DNA of 59,720 nucleotides from Bacteroidales bacterium (GTDB lineage Bacteria; Bacteroidota; Bacteroidia; Bacteroidales; Muribaculaceae). Shown here piece by piece: positions 1 to 8,920 of the stretch; position 1 is the first letter of the stretch; each line of letters begins with the position of its first letter. The translations under genes were made by a program, and so were the position numbers. The DNA lies in NCBI GenBank assembly GCA_014800525.1, contig JAAVFV010000046.1:1-59720 (forward strand). Reading direction: 5' to 3'. The notes beneath the pieces are model-generated. The model had not been told where the DNA came from. It ran no database searches and saw only the letters and a list, made by a program, of their open reading frames with translations.

Positions 1-2
1 CC

Positions 3-401
3 AGGGAATGGCATGAGTGCAAGAGTAAATTGGAAAGGATATTGTTTTTGATAAAGAATATAGATAAGATGGATAAGAATTCGATAGCATATAAAGAGGG
101 AGGCTATGAGGATCTGTTCAATTCTGCGGAGAGTGTGAATGTCGTGGGAGAGGATATGGTGCTCTACAGCCAATCGTTGGCTGCCCTCCGTGAGGTGCAG
201 GCGGGTCTTGACTTCCGATATGAAGAAGGCAGAGAGGAAGGCAGAGAGGAAGGCAGAGAGGAAGGTATTAGATTAGGTATGGAGAAGGGAATGGAAGAAG
301 GCATTGAAAAAGTTGCCCGTAAAATGAAGACAGCCGGAATGGATCCGGGTTCCATCTCGGAACTCACTGGTCTTTCTCCGGAAAGAATAAAAGAAATTTA
401 A
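3..401 (+). CDS. Rpn/PD-(D/E)XK family transposase-nuclease, C-terminal fragment cut by window edge
   Basis: The frame is open to the left edge, so this is the 3' end of a longer gene; the TTG at position 30 is only an internal codon. The visible part reads as a helical tail (KLERILFLIKNIDKM) followed by a highly charged EEGREEG repeat. This is the usual C-terminus of Rpn-type recombination-promoting nuclease/putative transposase proteins of Bacteroidales. The catalytic PD-(D/E)XK core lies outside the window, so activity cannot be judged. The charged tail is encoded by a 12-nt in-frame tandem repeat at about 228-264. Family assignment rests on the tail alone. Confidence 0.6.
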   Translation, partial: REWHECKSKLERILFLIKNIDKMDKNSIAYKEGGYEDLFNSAESVNVVGEDMVLYSQSLAALREVQAGLDFRYEEGREEGREEGREEGIRLGMEKGMEEGIEKVARKMKTAGMDPGSISELTGLSPERIKEI

Positions 402-442
402 CAGATTTTATGGGTTAGAAGGGGAATTGAATGAAATGAAAA

Positions 443-470
443 GAGGCCCGGACACTTATGTTCGGGCCTC
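443..470 (-). terminator. Terminator between convergent transposase fragment and DUF5723 gene
   Basis: Twelve-bp hairpin arms (gaggcccggaca / tgttcgggcctc, one G-T wobble) close a 4-nt loop. On the minus strand the stem is followed by a T-rich run, so it terminates the DUF5723 gene. It may also stop the plus-strand gene. Confidence 0.7.
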
Positions 471-494
471 TCGTGTATGGCATCAGGAGATGGA

Positions 495-1886
495 TCAGAA
501 GGGGAAGTTCATGCCGAAGTTGACACTGGCATTCGAGGAGAGGGGAACACCCTGCTTGGCCAGCTTTCCGAGCGTGTGGTCCATACCCAGGAAGAGATTG
601 AATCCCTTGGTGTGGAAATTGAGCATCCAGCCGAAGTCGGCACCGAATGTGCCCGCACCCAGATTGATGTCGGCTGAGAAGCATTTCACCGGAGCCACAT
701 TAGCCGAGAATCTCACATGCGAGCTTGAATAGCGACCGTAGATACGGGTAGAGCTCAACACCCCGAAATGGAGCTTACGATAGAGCGGGAACTCATAATC
801 GACACCGAAATTCATTGTGGCGGCAAGGCCATTGGTGTGGGAACCCTGTTCGCCCATATCACGGAGCTGATAGAGCTTTGAAAGATTATCCTTCATATTG
901 TCGAGCTCATTTGAGAATGAATTCGAGGCATCCCCATCCACATTGAAGGTATAGGCATCGGTGTTGATGGTCTGGGTGCCTTCGGTGGAAGCCCACTGAG
1001 TCTTACCCCAGGCAATGAAACCCATATCGAGCAGAGCCGCAGAGAATTTGAAATCGTTCCACTTATAAGTGGCACCCAAATCCAGAGCCATACCGAAACC
1101 ATTGATAGAGAAATTATCGATATTACCACCCGATACGTACTCATAGGGGAGCATGCCTGAATTACCCTTGGGATCGTAGGTCTTATGGTCGAAACGGAAC
1201 CCCCCGATGGAAGCGTAGATATTTCCGCGAGTACGTGCTATCCACGCATCCTGACCAAGAGTGAGGTCGGCCTCGTCGAGCTGGAAATCAATTCCGCCAA
1301 CACCGATGAGGAATTTCAGAGCCGCACCCACACGCAGACCGGGCACTTGCTTGATATCACGTGAATGATTGAGCGCAATCTGACCATAAGCAGCCGTACG
1401 AGCACTCATATGCTTGATCTCATAAGTCTTATTCTGAACTCCCTCTTTAGCCAGTTCAAAGAAAGCGCCCGGCACGGCAGCATCAGCATTGGCAATTGCT
1501 GAGATAGTGACTGTGTTATAACCACCCCAGGCCTTCCATCCTCCGGAGAGGATATTGATCTGGTTGTGGGTTCCGATACGATTCTTATCGTGGATGTGCT
1601 TCATTACTTCAGAAGAACTGATGTTGGGATTTGTGAACAGAGAAGTGCGCCCATCCACATTGTAGAGCACATCCTTCAGATGAAGATTACCCTGAAACCC
1701 GATGTTTAGATTACCCAGAGCAGGCATCGCCACGAAATTATCCTCATTATCCATGGCGGGGTTCATCTGATAACGATAGGTGTATCCATCAAGGAAATAC
1801 CCCGAATAGGTGTGTTGCTGAGCCAGCATTGCGGGAGCTGCGGCAAGGCAGACAGCCCCCAGAATCAGTCTATATATTGATTTCAT
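495..1886 (-). CDS. DUF5723 family outer-membrane protein
   Basis: A 463-residue protein with a clear signal peptide (MKSIYRLILGAVCLAAAPAMLA, cleavage near residue 22). The rest is a long run of alternating aromatic and polar beta-strands ending in a terminal Phe (NFGMNFPF), as in outer-membrane barrels. Length and N-terminal sequence (YFLDGYTYRYQMNPAMDN) fit the Bacteroidales DUF5723 family, whose function is unknown. It lies 14 nt downstream of the large lipoprotein gene on the same strand, so the two are almost certainly cotranscribed and may form a surface complex. The barrel topology and the partnership are inferences. Confidence 0.75.
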   Translation of the reverse strand: MKSIYRLILGAVCLAAAPAMLAQQHTYSGYFLDGYTYRYQMNPAMDNEDNFVAMPALGNLNIGFQGNLHLKDVLYNVDGRTSLFTNPNISSSEVMKHIHDKNRIGTHNQINILSGGWKAWGGYNTVTISAIANADAAVPGAFFELAKEGVQNKTYEIKHMSARTAAYGQIALNHSRDIKQVPGLRVGAALKFLIGVGGIDFQLDEADLTLGQDAWIARTRGNIYASIGGFRFDHKTYDPKGNSGMLPYEYVSGGNIDNFSINGFGMALDLGATYKWNDFKFSAALLDMGFIAWGKTQWASTEGTQTINTDAYTFNVDGDASNSFSNELDNMKDNLSKLYQLRDMGEQGSHTNGLAATMNFGVDYEFPLYRKLHFGVLSSTRIYGRYSSSHVRFSANVAPVKCFSADINLGAGTFGADFGWMLNFHTKGFNLFLGMDHTLGKLAKQGVPLSSNASVNFGMNFPF

Positions 1887-1900
1887 TGTGATAGATCGGA

Positions 1901-3664
1901 TTAGAAGTCAGTGGTATAACTGCCCGACACTTTAGCGCGGACTTTCTTGAGAGTGATCGACTGGTCGGGAGAGAGGGTTGTGGTGGAAGCTGACTTCACC
2001 ACAGCGCGGATACGTACGCCATCGAGATTGCGGATCGGATTCTCCTTCGAGGGAGTGATCACCACTTCAAGAGCCTCATCCTTAGCGTTAGCCGCAATCT
2101 GACCCGGAGTGATTACGATTCCCTCATATTCGTTGCCGAATTTATCGAACGGCACCACAGATACGGTGGCTCCGAGCGGGAGATCACTTGTGGCGAGCGC
2201 AGAGACAGTGAGGGAGGTGATAGTGATTTTATCCACATCCTCGTCGCTCCAGCCATCCTCAGTGGTGGAATACACAATCACCGAGGCATTGTCGCCGTCG
2301 GCCAAAGCAAGGGGAGCAAAGAATTCATATGAACCCTCCACCTTCCGGAGCTCCACACCTAAGGGGAAACCGCTTACAGTCTGGCTGGGCACACCGGGCT
2401 CGATAAGGCTGATATCGATAGAATAGGGGAGGCCTGCGCCGGCAAGCACATTTGAGAGCGACTTATAGCCTACGTGTGTGAGATTTGCCGCATACTCGGG
2501 GAGGGGAGTGGCAGGCATGGAGGGAGAGAGCACCACATTGTAAGGACCATCACCATGATTATGGCCGATCAGAATCTGCTGACCCGCATCGAGATTGAAG
2601 GTGCTGCTTTCATCCGTACGATGGGAGGTGAGCTCGATACCGGAAGTGATGTTAAGCTTCTCTGTTGCAAGAGGGTTATTGAGAGAAAGATAGATCTGAG
2701 GATTCACCAGGCGGATATCAGTCTCATCACCGGCTAGGAAATCCGGGATATCAGAAAGATCCACGGGATCAATATTGAGATCATCACCGCTGAGACTATA
2801 TTCGATACGGCCATCGATGGCGGTGGCATTAAGGTCGCCTACTGTAGTGGTGACATCGAATGTGATCGACTGCGGACGGTCGGATGGGCCGGGGTTTTCG
2901 GTTGTGGTCTGAAGGACGCCGCTCAACACATCAATCTCCGACGCATAAGCCAGAGAATGATCTTTCAGCTGCGAACCTGCCTGGGAAAGGTTGATAGCGG
3001 TAGCGGTCAGATTTATATCAGCATGATTGCCAGAGAAAGGAAGGTCGGTCACTTCCAGCAGACCTGATACGGGATTATATTTGAAGTTGGAGGGGAGGTT
3101 TGAGATGGTAAGACCCTTGAGGAAGTCGACATTGAGGGTCTCAAACTTCATGGAAGTATTCGCGCCAAGACCGGAAGCCTGAAAATGGATATTAATCACC
3201 ATCGGCACCACATCGAGAGCAGTGACCTCGAGGATGGCCTCATCAATATCCTCTGCCAGATACGACACGGTCTGAGGAGTAAAGCTCGAGAAAGAATAGA
3301 AGTCAGACACGGCAGTGCGGGTAGAGGCCTGAGACATTGCAAAAATGGCCTGAGAGGATTCCACCGCAGGAGCCGGGGCAGAGAAATCGCTGATGAAGAT
3401 AGGATCGGAAGAGATGGTGCCGGATTCCGTTACAGCATAGATCTTCCTGCCGTCAAGCTCTACGATTTTGATTTTTGAATCATCATCGATTTCGATGATA
3501 TCATCGAGACGGATGGAATCGAGATTCACAGGCAGAACAAGATCCTGAACTTTGAGCTCGCTGGTGGTGTCGATGTCGCTGAGGTCGTAATTATTGTCGA
3601 TACAACCTGTGAACAGACAAACCACACCTGCAGGCAAAGCCGCGCGAAGTAAAAATCTATTCAT
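1901..3664 (-). CDS. Large surface lipoprotein of unknown function
   Basis: The 587-residue product starts with a lipoprotein signal peptide (lipobox FTGC, Cys at about residue 21) and an acidic N-terminus (DNNYDLSDIDTT), as seen in Bacteroidota lipoproteins that are exported to the surface. The rest is Ser/Thr/Asp-rich and predicted beta-rich, with repeated segments like LxxxxNxTATAINLSQ and no catalytic motif I recognise. It precedes the DUF5723 barrel gene by 14 nt, making a two-gene operon. This lipoprotein plus DUF5723 pairing suggests that it is anchored at, or exposed through, the outer membrane. No specific function is assigned. Confidence 0.7.
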   Translation of the reverse strand: MNRFLLRAALPAGVVCLFTGCIDNNYDLSDIDTTSELKVQDLVLPVNLDSIRLDDIIEIDDDSKIKIVELDGRKIYAVTESGTISSDPIFISDFSAPAPAVESSQAIFAMSQASTRTAVSDFYSFSSFTPQTVSYLAEDIDEAILEVTALDVVPMVINIHFQASGLGANTSMKFETLNVDFLKGLTISNLPSNFKYNPVSGLLEVTDLPFSGNHADINLTATAINLSQAGSQLKDHSLAYASEIDVLSGVLQTTTENPGPSDRPQSITFDVTTTVGDLNATAIDGRIEYSLSGDDLNIDPVDLSDIPDFLAGDETDIRLVNPQIYLSLNNPLATEKLNITSGIELTSHRTDESSTFNLDAGQQILIGHNHGDGPYNVVLSPSMPATPLPEYAANLTHVGYKSLSNVLAGAGLPYSIDISLIEPGVPSQTVSGFPLGVELRKVEGSYEFFAPLALADGDNASVIVYSTTEDGWSDEDVDKITITSLTVSALATSDLPLGATVSVVPFDKFGNEYEGIVITPGQIAANAKDEALEVVITPSKENPIRNLDGVRIRAVVKSASTTTLSPDQSITLKKVRAKVSGSYTTDF

Positions 3665-4110
3665 TTAGATAAGACGTTAAGCTCTCCTGATAATGAAGGA
3701 GAAAAGTGAATAAATCATATAAAATTCCAGAGTATGGAGGTGCGAAAGATAGATCGCAAAACAAGTCAAAAGTCCCCAACCTTGGAACTTAATTGCAAAA
3801 TTAATATAATTTTAACATCATTCAAAAGGAATAAAGAAAATGGGTGAATTGGATTAATAAGGAATAAAAATTATTATAGGAATACTACTTTGCTTGCCAA
3901 TCGATGTAAAGGAGTGAAAGAGAGAAGAGTAAAAATTTTTAAGAGTTTTTTTTGATTTGAACCAAAAATTTAATTAACTTTGCGAATGCCGTGAAGAGCG
4001 GGGCAAGGGTCTGCCCTTCCTGTTTGCCTTCCATGAACTACTCATTCAGCCAATTTACCTACGAAAGAAAACATCGGGAGAGGATTCCCGGTGATTCTAA
4101 AATAACTAAC
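3665..4110. other. Divergent intergenic region upstream of the fimbrial operon
   Basis: AT-rich 446-bp gap between the divergent lipoprotein operon and the fimbrial operon. It contains the plus-strand promoter at 3951-3982 and then a leader of about 120 nt before the DUF3575 start. A possible minus-strand -7 box (gaaagata on the plus strand, around 3745-3752) is present, but I cannot find a well-spaced -33 box for it. No ORF looks real here. Confidence 0.6.
3951..3982 (+). promoter_or_regulatory. Bacteroidota-type promoter of the fimbrial operon
   Basis: TTTG (3951-3954), 20 nt, TAACTTTG (3975-3982) matches the Bacteroidota primary-sigma consensus TTTG/TAnnTTTG. Transcription should start near 3989, leaving a leader of about 120 nt before the first gene. 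Confidence 0.75.
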
Positions 4111-4701
4111 ATGAAAAGATCTACAATCCTCTCGACTTTACTGGGAGCTTTGGCTTTGGCCGTGCCTCAAGTTGAAGCGCAGAATGTTGCGGTCAAGACT
4201 AACCTGATCTACGATGCCCTGGCGAATATCAACCTTGGTATCGAAGGCAAGCTTGCTCCGCGCTGGACAATTGATGTCAATGGCAATTTCAACGACTGGA
4301 CATTCTCCGGCGGTAAGCGCTGGAAACACTGGATGGCCCAACCCGAAATCCGTTATTGGTTTTGTGAGGCCATGCATGGCAATTTCATTGGTCTCGAACT
4401 CCACGGAGGCCAGTATAACATCGGAAAGGTAAATACTAACTTCGATTTCTTAGGAACGAACTTCAAGAATCTTAAGGATACACGCTATCAGGGATGGTAT
4501 GCCGGTGCGGGTATCACCTACGGTCATGCCTGGATGCTTGCCAAACACTGGAATATAGAGGCAGAGCTCGGCATCGGCTGGAGCTACACACGTTTTGACC
4601 GTTATCCTTGTGCCAGTTGCGGCTCAAAGATCGAGGATAATGCCGTTCACAATTATTTCGGCCTCACCAAGGCGGCTCTAAACTTAGTATATATCTTCTA
4701 A
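4111..4701 (+). CDS. DUF3575 domain-containing protein, fimbrial operon
   Basis: 196 residues from the ATG at 4111. That start is chosen because it gives a clean signal peptide (MKRSTILSTLLGALALAVPQVEAQ); an upstream in-frame ATG at 3991 only adds a hydrophilic leader. The mature part begins NVAVKTNLIYDALANINLGIE, typical of DUF3575 proteins, which resemble small outer-membrane barrels. The C-terminus ends in aromatic Phe (LNLVYIF), again barrel-like. It is the first gene of the operon, 15 nt before the DUF3868 gene. In Bacteroidales this pair commonly precedes Mfa-type fimbrial genes and may assist assembly or anchoring; that role is an inference. Confidence 0.8.
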   Translation: MKRSTILSTLLGALALAVPQVEAQNVAVKTNLIYDALANINLGIEGKLAPRWTIDVNGNFNDWTFSGGKRWKHWMAQPEIRYWFCEAMHGNFIGLELHGGQYNIGKVNTNFDFLGTNFKNLKDTRYQGWYAGAGITYGHAWMLAKHWNIEAELGIGWSYTRFDRYPCASCGSKIEDNAVHNYFGLTKAALNLVYIF

Positions 4702-4716
4702 TCCGGACACTGACCC

Positions 4717-6156
4717 ATGATGAAACGTATATTTCTGATGGCAGCCTTATCCGCTGCCGCAGCAACGATGTCGGCCCGTATGCCGCAAGCTTCCGATGTG
4801 GTGATCCGCGACATCAAGGCCGCCCATACCGGCTCCAATCTCGACCTTTCTTTTATTCTCGATTTCCAGAAGATGCCCACCGTCACCAATATAGAAACAC
4901 GCCTCACTCCTGTGGTGAAATCCGCCTCAGATTCCGTGGTGCTTCCCAGCATCACTCTCGCCGGTCGCAATCGTCTGATTCAGGCTGAGCGTCTCGGAAT
5001 AATCGACAACCCCGGAAATACATATTATAAATCAGGCAAAATTGCCGAGCTTCCATATGAGGCTGCTCCTGCCTGGGAACCCTGGATGGAAAACGCCACA
5101 ATTGATCTTATATTGGAGAATGTGGGCTGCTGCCAGAGCCGTCGCACTATCGCCGACCGTGGCCTGGCCCGTCTCGATATGGGAGAGCGTCGCTTTGATG
5201 TGCCGATGGAATATATCACGCCCGTAGAGGAACGCGTAAAGATGCGTAACGCCAAGGGCGAGGCGTATATTGACTTCGTGGTAAACAAGACCGATATCCG
5301 TCCCGATTATCGTAACAACCCTGTGGAGCTCGCAAAGATCCGTGCCACAATCGACTCCATCAAGAGCGATCCCGATACCAAGATCACTAAACTCACCATC
5401 ACCGGTTACGCATCTCCTGAAGGTTCGTATGCCAACAATGAGCGTCTGGCAAAGGGCCGTACTGAAGCTTTGGCTGAATATGTGCGCCGTCTCTTCACAT
5501 TCCCCAAGGATCTGATGAAGACCTCCTGGGTGGCTGAGGACTGGGCCGGTCTGCGCACAAGAGTGGAGAACAGCAATCTTCCGCATAAGAAAGAGATTCT
5601 GGAAATAATCGATTCCAATCTCGCTCCCGATGCAAAGGATCAGAAGCTGCGCACGTCCTTCCCCTCCGACTATCAGTATATGCTTACTAACTTCTATCCC
5701 GCCCTCCGTCACTCGGATTATACGGTGGAATATGAGGTTCGTAAATACACCGACCCTGCTGAGATAGCCAAGGTATTCAGGAAGAACCCCAATAAGCTTT
5801 CGCTCCGTGAGCTCTTCATTTATGCCGAGACTCTGAATCCTTCGAGCCAGGAATATGCCGATGTGTTCGAGACCGCGGCGCGGATGTATCCCAAAGACCA
5901 GACAGCCAACCTGAATGCTGCAAATTCCGCAATTATGCACGGCGAATTCAAGGCGGCTGAAGTCTATCTTGGCAAGGCTGGAGATACTCCTCAGGCTAAC
6001 TATGCCCGTGGTGTCCTCGCTGCCAAAGAAGGGGATTACGCCAAGGCTGCGGGATTCTTTGCCAAAGCCAAGGCCGGCGGCATCAATACATCCACGGCAG
6101 AGGCTGCTCTCAAGAGAATGACTGAGCCTGAGGTAGTGATTCTTTCGCACGACTGA
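4717..6156 (+). CDS. DUF3868 protein with OmpA-like region, fimbrial operon
   Basis: 479 residues with a signal peptide (MMKRIFLMAALSAAAATMSA). The N-terminal half matches DUF3868 (VVIRDIKAAHTGSNLDLSFILD). At about residues 228-262 there is an OmpA-like motif (TITGYASPEGSYANNERLAK), the signature of a peptidoglycan-binding fold. The C-terminal third (about 390-470) is helical with TPR-like repeats. Together these suggest a periplasmic or outer-membrane protein that tethers the fimbrial machinery to the cell wall; this is inferred, not demonstrated. It lies 15 nt after DUF3575 and 65 nt before the major pilin gene. Confidence 0.8.
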   Translation: MMKRIFLMAALSAAAATMSARMPQASDVVIRDIKAAHTGSNLDLSFILDFQKMPTVTNIETRLTPVVKSASDSVVLPSITLAGRNRLIQAERLGIIDNPGNTYYKSGKIAELPYEAAPAWEPWMENATIDLILENVGCCQSRRTIADRGLARLDMGERRFDVPMEYITPVEERVKMRNAKGEAYIDFVVNKTDIRPDYRNNPVELAKIRATIDSIKSDPDTKITKLTITGYASPEGSYANNERLAKGRTEALAEYVRRLFTFPKDLMKTSWVAEDWAGLRTRVENSNLPHKKEILEIIDSNLAPDAKDQKLRTSFPSDYQYMLTNFYPALRHSDYTVEYEVRKYTDPAEIAKVFRKNPNKLSLRELFIYAETLNPSSQEYADVFETAARMYPKDQTANLNAANSAIMHGEFKAAEVYLGKAGDTPQANYARGVLAAKEGDYAKAAGFFAKAKAGGINTSTAEAALKRMTEPEVVILSHD

Positions 6157-6221
6157 TAGGAAACTGAGAATCAGAATAAATTAAAATCTAAATAAATACT
6201 AATCTAACTTTTTTCAGCAAT

Positions 6222-7781
6222 ATGAAAAAAATTTCTGCATTTGCCCTTATGAGCAGTGCGCTATTGTTGGGCGCATGCTCCAATGAGACTCCCGATATCG
6301 AGAACAACGAACTCGAGGGAGGTCTGGGCTACATTAGAATCGATTTTGAGGATCTGGCCACACGTGCCGGTTCAGATGCCAATGCCACAGCGGATGAGAG
6401 TGAGATTCAAAGTGCCGACTTCATTTTCTACGATGCAAGCGGTGCCGCTATCCACACATCACATATCACCGGTACGCCAAGCTCCAACGGCCGCTGGCTC
6501 ACTAACGAGGAAGGCAATACACACGGTGGGAATAAGTGCGCTATCGTTAAGCTTCCGAAGATGGCATCCAGCGTTGGCTGTGTGCTTAACTCCGCTACTC
6601 CGGTGACTACCAATCCTGATTATATGTCAAACTATGCTCAGGACATGGTGAATAACAAGCTCTTCTACATGAGTAGCTCGCGTTATTATGATGCTGCCGG
6701 CCACCGTGTATTCGCCAGCCCGATCGATGCTGCAACTCAGCTTTTCCGTGATGAGGCTGATGCTGTGAAGGCCACAGGCGATAATGCTGTTAAGGTATAT
6801 GTGGAGCGTTATGTGGCTCGCGTTGACGTGAAGTACGACCTTGGCAACACTATTAATGCCGGTGTGATCAATCCCGAATCAGAGGGCGATTTCATCAACG
6901 GTTCAATCGAATTCGTTCCTGAGTTCTCCTATCTCACAGCCGAGTGCCAGAAATCAACTCGCGTAAAGAGATTGCCTTCTCCCGTATGGGACTGGATGAA
7001 GAACTGGACTTACAATGATTTCACCAACCATCGTTCATATATCGTAGATTATACCACAGTGCCAGATGGCAGCAACATGAAGTATACTACGCTGAATAAG
7101 ATGAAAGAGGCGGGTGCCAACTTCAGCAATCCCAAGCCGATGTACGTAAACGAGAACTGCGAGAAGGATACAGTGCGTATGACTTCTCTGGTGGTCGCCG
7201 GTAAATATACGGTGAAAAAAGCCGATGGAACAGTGGTTGCCGCCGATGGCACCGGTTCTGATGCCGCAGGTACATTCTATCTCGTTGCTTTCGACAAGAA
7301 CTTTGATGCTTACGCCACTGAAGCTGAGGCTATCCAGGCTATGGGTGGCAATCCCGCAACTGATAAGCTCGTACCCGAGGGTGTAGGCGAGGGTGCCAAC
7401 AGTGTCATCACTCTTCCCGGTTATACAGATCAGGTGAAGTGGGAAGGCTGGAACGGCTGGATGAAGCTCGTCGATAAGACCACCGGTAAGGATAAAGAGA
7501 TCGTAACCCGTTGCGTGAAGTATTCAGGTGGTTACGGATACTATGCCAAGAAGATCAAACGTGCCACAATCGGTACTACCACTTACAATGCCATCGTACG
7601 TAACCACGTATATGAGCTTACCGTTAAGGGTATCGCAGGTATGGGCGTAGGTATTCCTGATCCCGATCAGCCTATCATTCCTATCGATGGTCCTGATCCC
7701 GCAAGTGAGAACTATTATCTCCACATGAACGTGAATATCAACCCCTGGACTTTGGTTAAGAACGACGTAATCTGGAAATAA
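6222..7781 (+). CDS. mfa1: Mfa1-family major fimbrial subunit (type V pilin)
   Basis: 519-residue prepilin. It has a lipoprotein signal peptide (LLLGAC, Cys19) and then a short N-terminal segment with a candidate Arg processing site (LATR|AG, Arg48), as in type V pilins that mature by Arg-specific cleavage. The body is beta-rich. The C-terminus ends in a long strand (NVNINPWTLVKNDVIWK) fitting the exchanged strand used in donor-strand polymerisation, which resembles the Mfa1 C-terminal family. The first subunit after the two accessory proteins is normally the shaft subunit. A double hairpin follows the gene (7807-7855), which could make its mRNA more abundant than that of the downstream subunits. 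Which protease performs maturation in this organism is unknown. Confidence 0.85.
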   Translation: MKKISAFALMSSALLLGACSNETPDIENNELEGGLGYIRIDFEDLATRAGSDANATADESEIQSADFIFYDASGAAIHTSHITGTPSSNGRWLTNEEGNTHGGNKCAIVKLPKMASSVGCVLNSATPVTTNPDYMSNYAQDMVNNKLFYMSSSRYYDAAGHRVFASPIDAATQLFRDEADAVKATGDNAVKVYVERYVARVDVKYDLGNTINAGVINPESEGDFINGSIEFVPEFSYLTAECQKSTRVKRLPSPVWDWMKNWTYNDFTNHRSYIVDYTTVPDGSNMKYTTLNKMKEAGANFSNPKPMYVNENCEKDTVRMTSLVVAGKYTVKKADGTVVAADGTGSDAAGTFYLVAFDKNFDAYATEAEAIQAMGGNPATDKLVPEGVGEGANSVITLPGYTDQVKWEGWNGWMKLVDKTTGKDKEIVTRCVKYSGGYGYYAKKIKRATIGTTTYNAIVRNHVYELTVKGIAGMGVGIPDPDQPIIPIDGPDPASENYYLHMNVNINPWTLVKNDVIWK

Positions 7782-7806
7782 TCCATATACCGACCAACTC
7801 CGTAGC

Positions 7807-7855
7807 GGGTTCCGGACTGAACCCGACAGCCGGAAAGGGGTGAGACCCTTTCCGG
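7807..7855 (+). other. Intercistronic double hairpin between mfa1 and mfa2
   Basis: Two adjacent perfect hairpins: gggttc/gaaccc with a 6-nt loop (7807-7824), then ccggaaaggg/ccctttccgg with a 6-nt loop (7830-7855). No U-run follows, so this looks more like an mRNA-stabilising or processing element than a full terminator. Confidence 0.7.
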
Positions 7856-7880
7856 TTCCCAACTAATAATAACATCTAAT

Positions 7881-8915
7881 ATGTTTCGATTTAACCTATC
7901 ATATAAGAAATGGAGCACGCTCCTGATAGCCGGTGCTATGGCTGCCGGGTTGTCTTCGTGCAACGACTCCATTGTGTTCGACGATCTGCCGGAATGCGTT
8001 CCGGAGTATCGTGTGCGGCTGTCGTATGATCACAACATGGCATTTGAGGAGAGAGTCAATAAAGTTGAGGCAGCTGAAGTGTATGCGTTCGACGCTGACG
8101 GAAATCTTGCAGCTACGGCCACAGCCGATCTGGAGACCCTGAAGGAGAACGACTGGACTCTGCCTCTGAAATTAAACCGTAATCAGGAATATCAGCTTGT
8201 GATCTGGGGAGGCCTTACCATGGAATCTCCTTTCAGACTTGACGGTTCGAGAGCTTTCAGTAGTTTCGGGGATGTGATATGCCGTCTGGGCACCGAAACT
8301 GACGGCGAGGGCCACGCCACCTCTTCCTCACGTCTTCCGGCATTGTTCCACGGCACCACCACCGTGACCTATACAAAGGAGGATGGCTATGAGGAATATA
8401 CGGCGAAGTTGGTAAAGAATACCAACCAACTCGATGTCGTGATGCGTCGTAAGGCAGGCAGTCCGGTAGGGGTATCGGAATATAAAGTGAAAGTGACAGA
8501 CGCTAACGGAGTGATGGATCATACCAATAGCGTATCCGGTGACGATATCCATTATCTGCCGGTGGAAATCGTGGAAGGCGACCGTCGCCTGCCCGATGGA
8601 CAGGGAGGCCAGAGCCAATACACCACACAAGCCGTTACAGCCGAAATGCATGTGGCCCGACTGATGAAGGATTCTCCGGCGCGCCTTATTGTGAATGAGG
8701 CTACCTCGGGCAAGGAGATGTTCAATGTGGCATTGGTGGATCTTCTGCTTGCCGCCAAGGAAAATATTGCTCCGAATATGGATGACCAGGAATTTCTCGA
8801 CCGCCAGGATGAATATGATGTGGAGCTGATTCTTCCTTCGGATGAAACCTGGCACGGCCTGGAGATTTATATCAATAACTGGGTGATAGTGTATAACGAT
8901 ATCGAGTGGAAATAA
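7881..8915 (+). CDS. mfa2: FimB/Mfa2-family fimbrial anchor subunit
   Basis: 344 residues with a lipoprotein signal (AGLSSC, Cys27) followed by DDLPECVPEYRVRLSYDHNM, the hallmark start of FimB/Mfa2 anchor subunits. In this family the acylated N-terminus is retained, fixing the pilus base in the outer membrane and limiting its length. Consistent with that, this is the only one of the five subunits here that lacks a T-R-A cleavage motif near the N-terminus. The C-terminus (IYINNWVIVYNDIEWK) matches the terminal strand of the Mfa1 protein in this operon (NPWTLVKNDVIWK). It lies 5 nt from the next gene. Confidence 0.85.
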   Translation: MFRFNLSYKKWSTLLIAGAMAAGLSSCNDSIVFDDLPECVPEYRVRLSYDHNMAFEERVNKVEAAEVYAFDADGNLAATATADLETLKENDWTLPLKLNRNQEYQLVIWGGLTMESPFRLDGSRAFSSFGDVICRLGTETDGEGHATSSSRLPALFHGTTTVTYTKEDGYEEYTAKLVKNTNQLDVVMRRKAGSPVGVSEYKVKVTDANGVMDHTNSVSGDDIHYLPVEIVEGDRRLPDGQGGQSQYTTQAVTAEMHVARLMKDSPARLIVNEATSGKEMFNVALVDLLLAAKENIAPNMDDQEFLDRQDEYDVELILPSDETWHGLEIYINNWVIVYNDIEWK

Positions 8916-8920
8916 AAGAG

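Noticed and set aside
1-401. Complete insertion sequence at the left edge
   Set aside because: Only a C-terminal fragment is visible; no terminal inverted repeat or target duplication can be seen.
5032-6150. 372-codon open frame on the minus strand
   Set aside because: Entirely antisense to the DUF3868 gene, no signal or family features, and the plus-strand gene is well supported.
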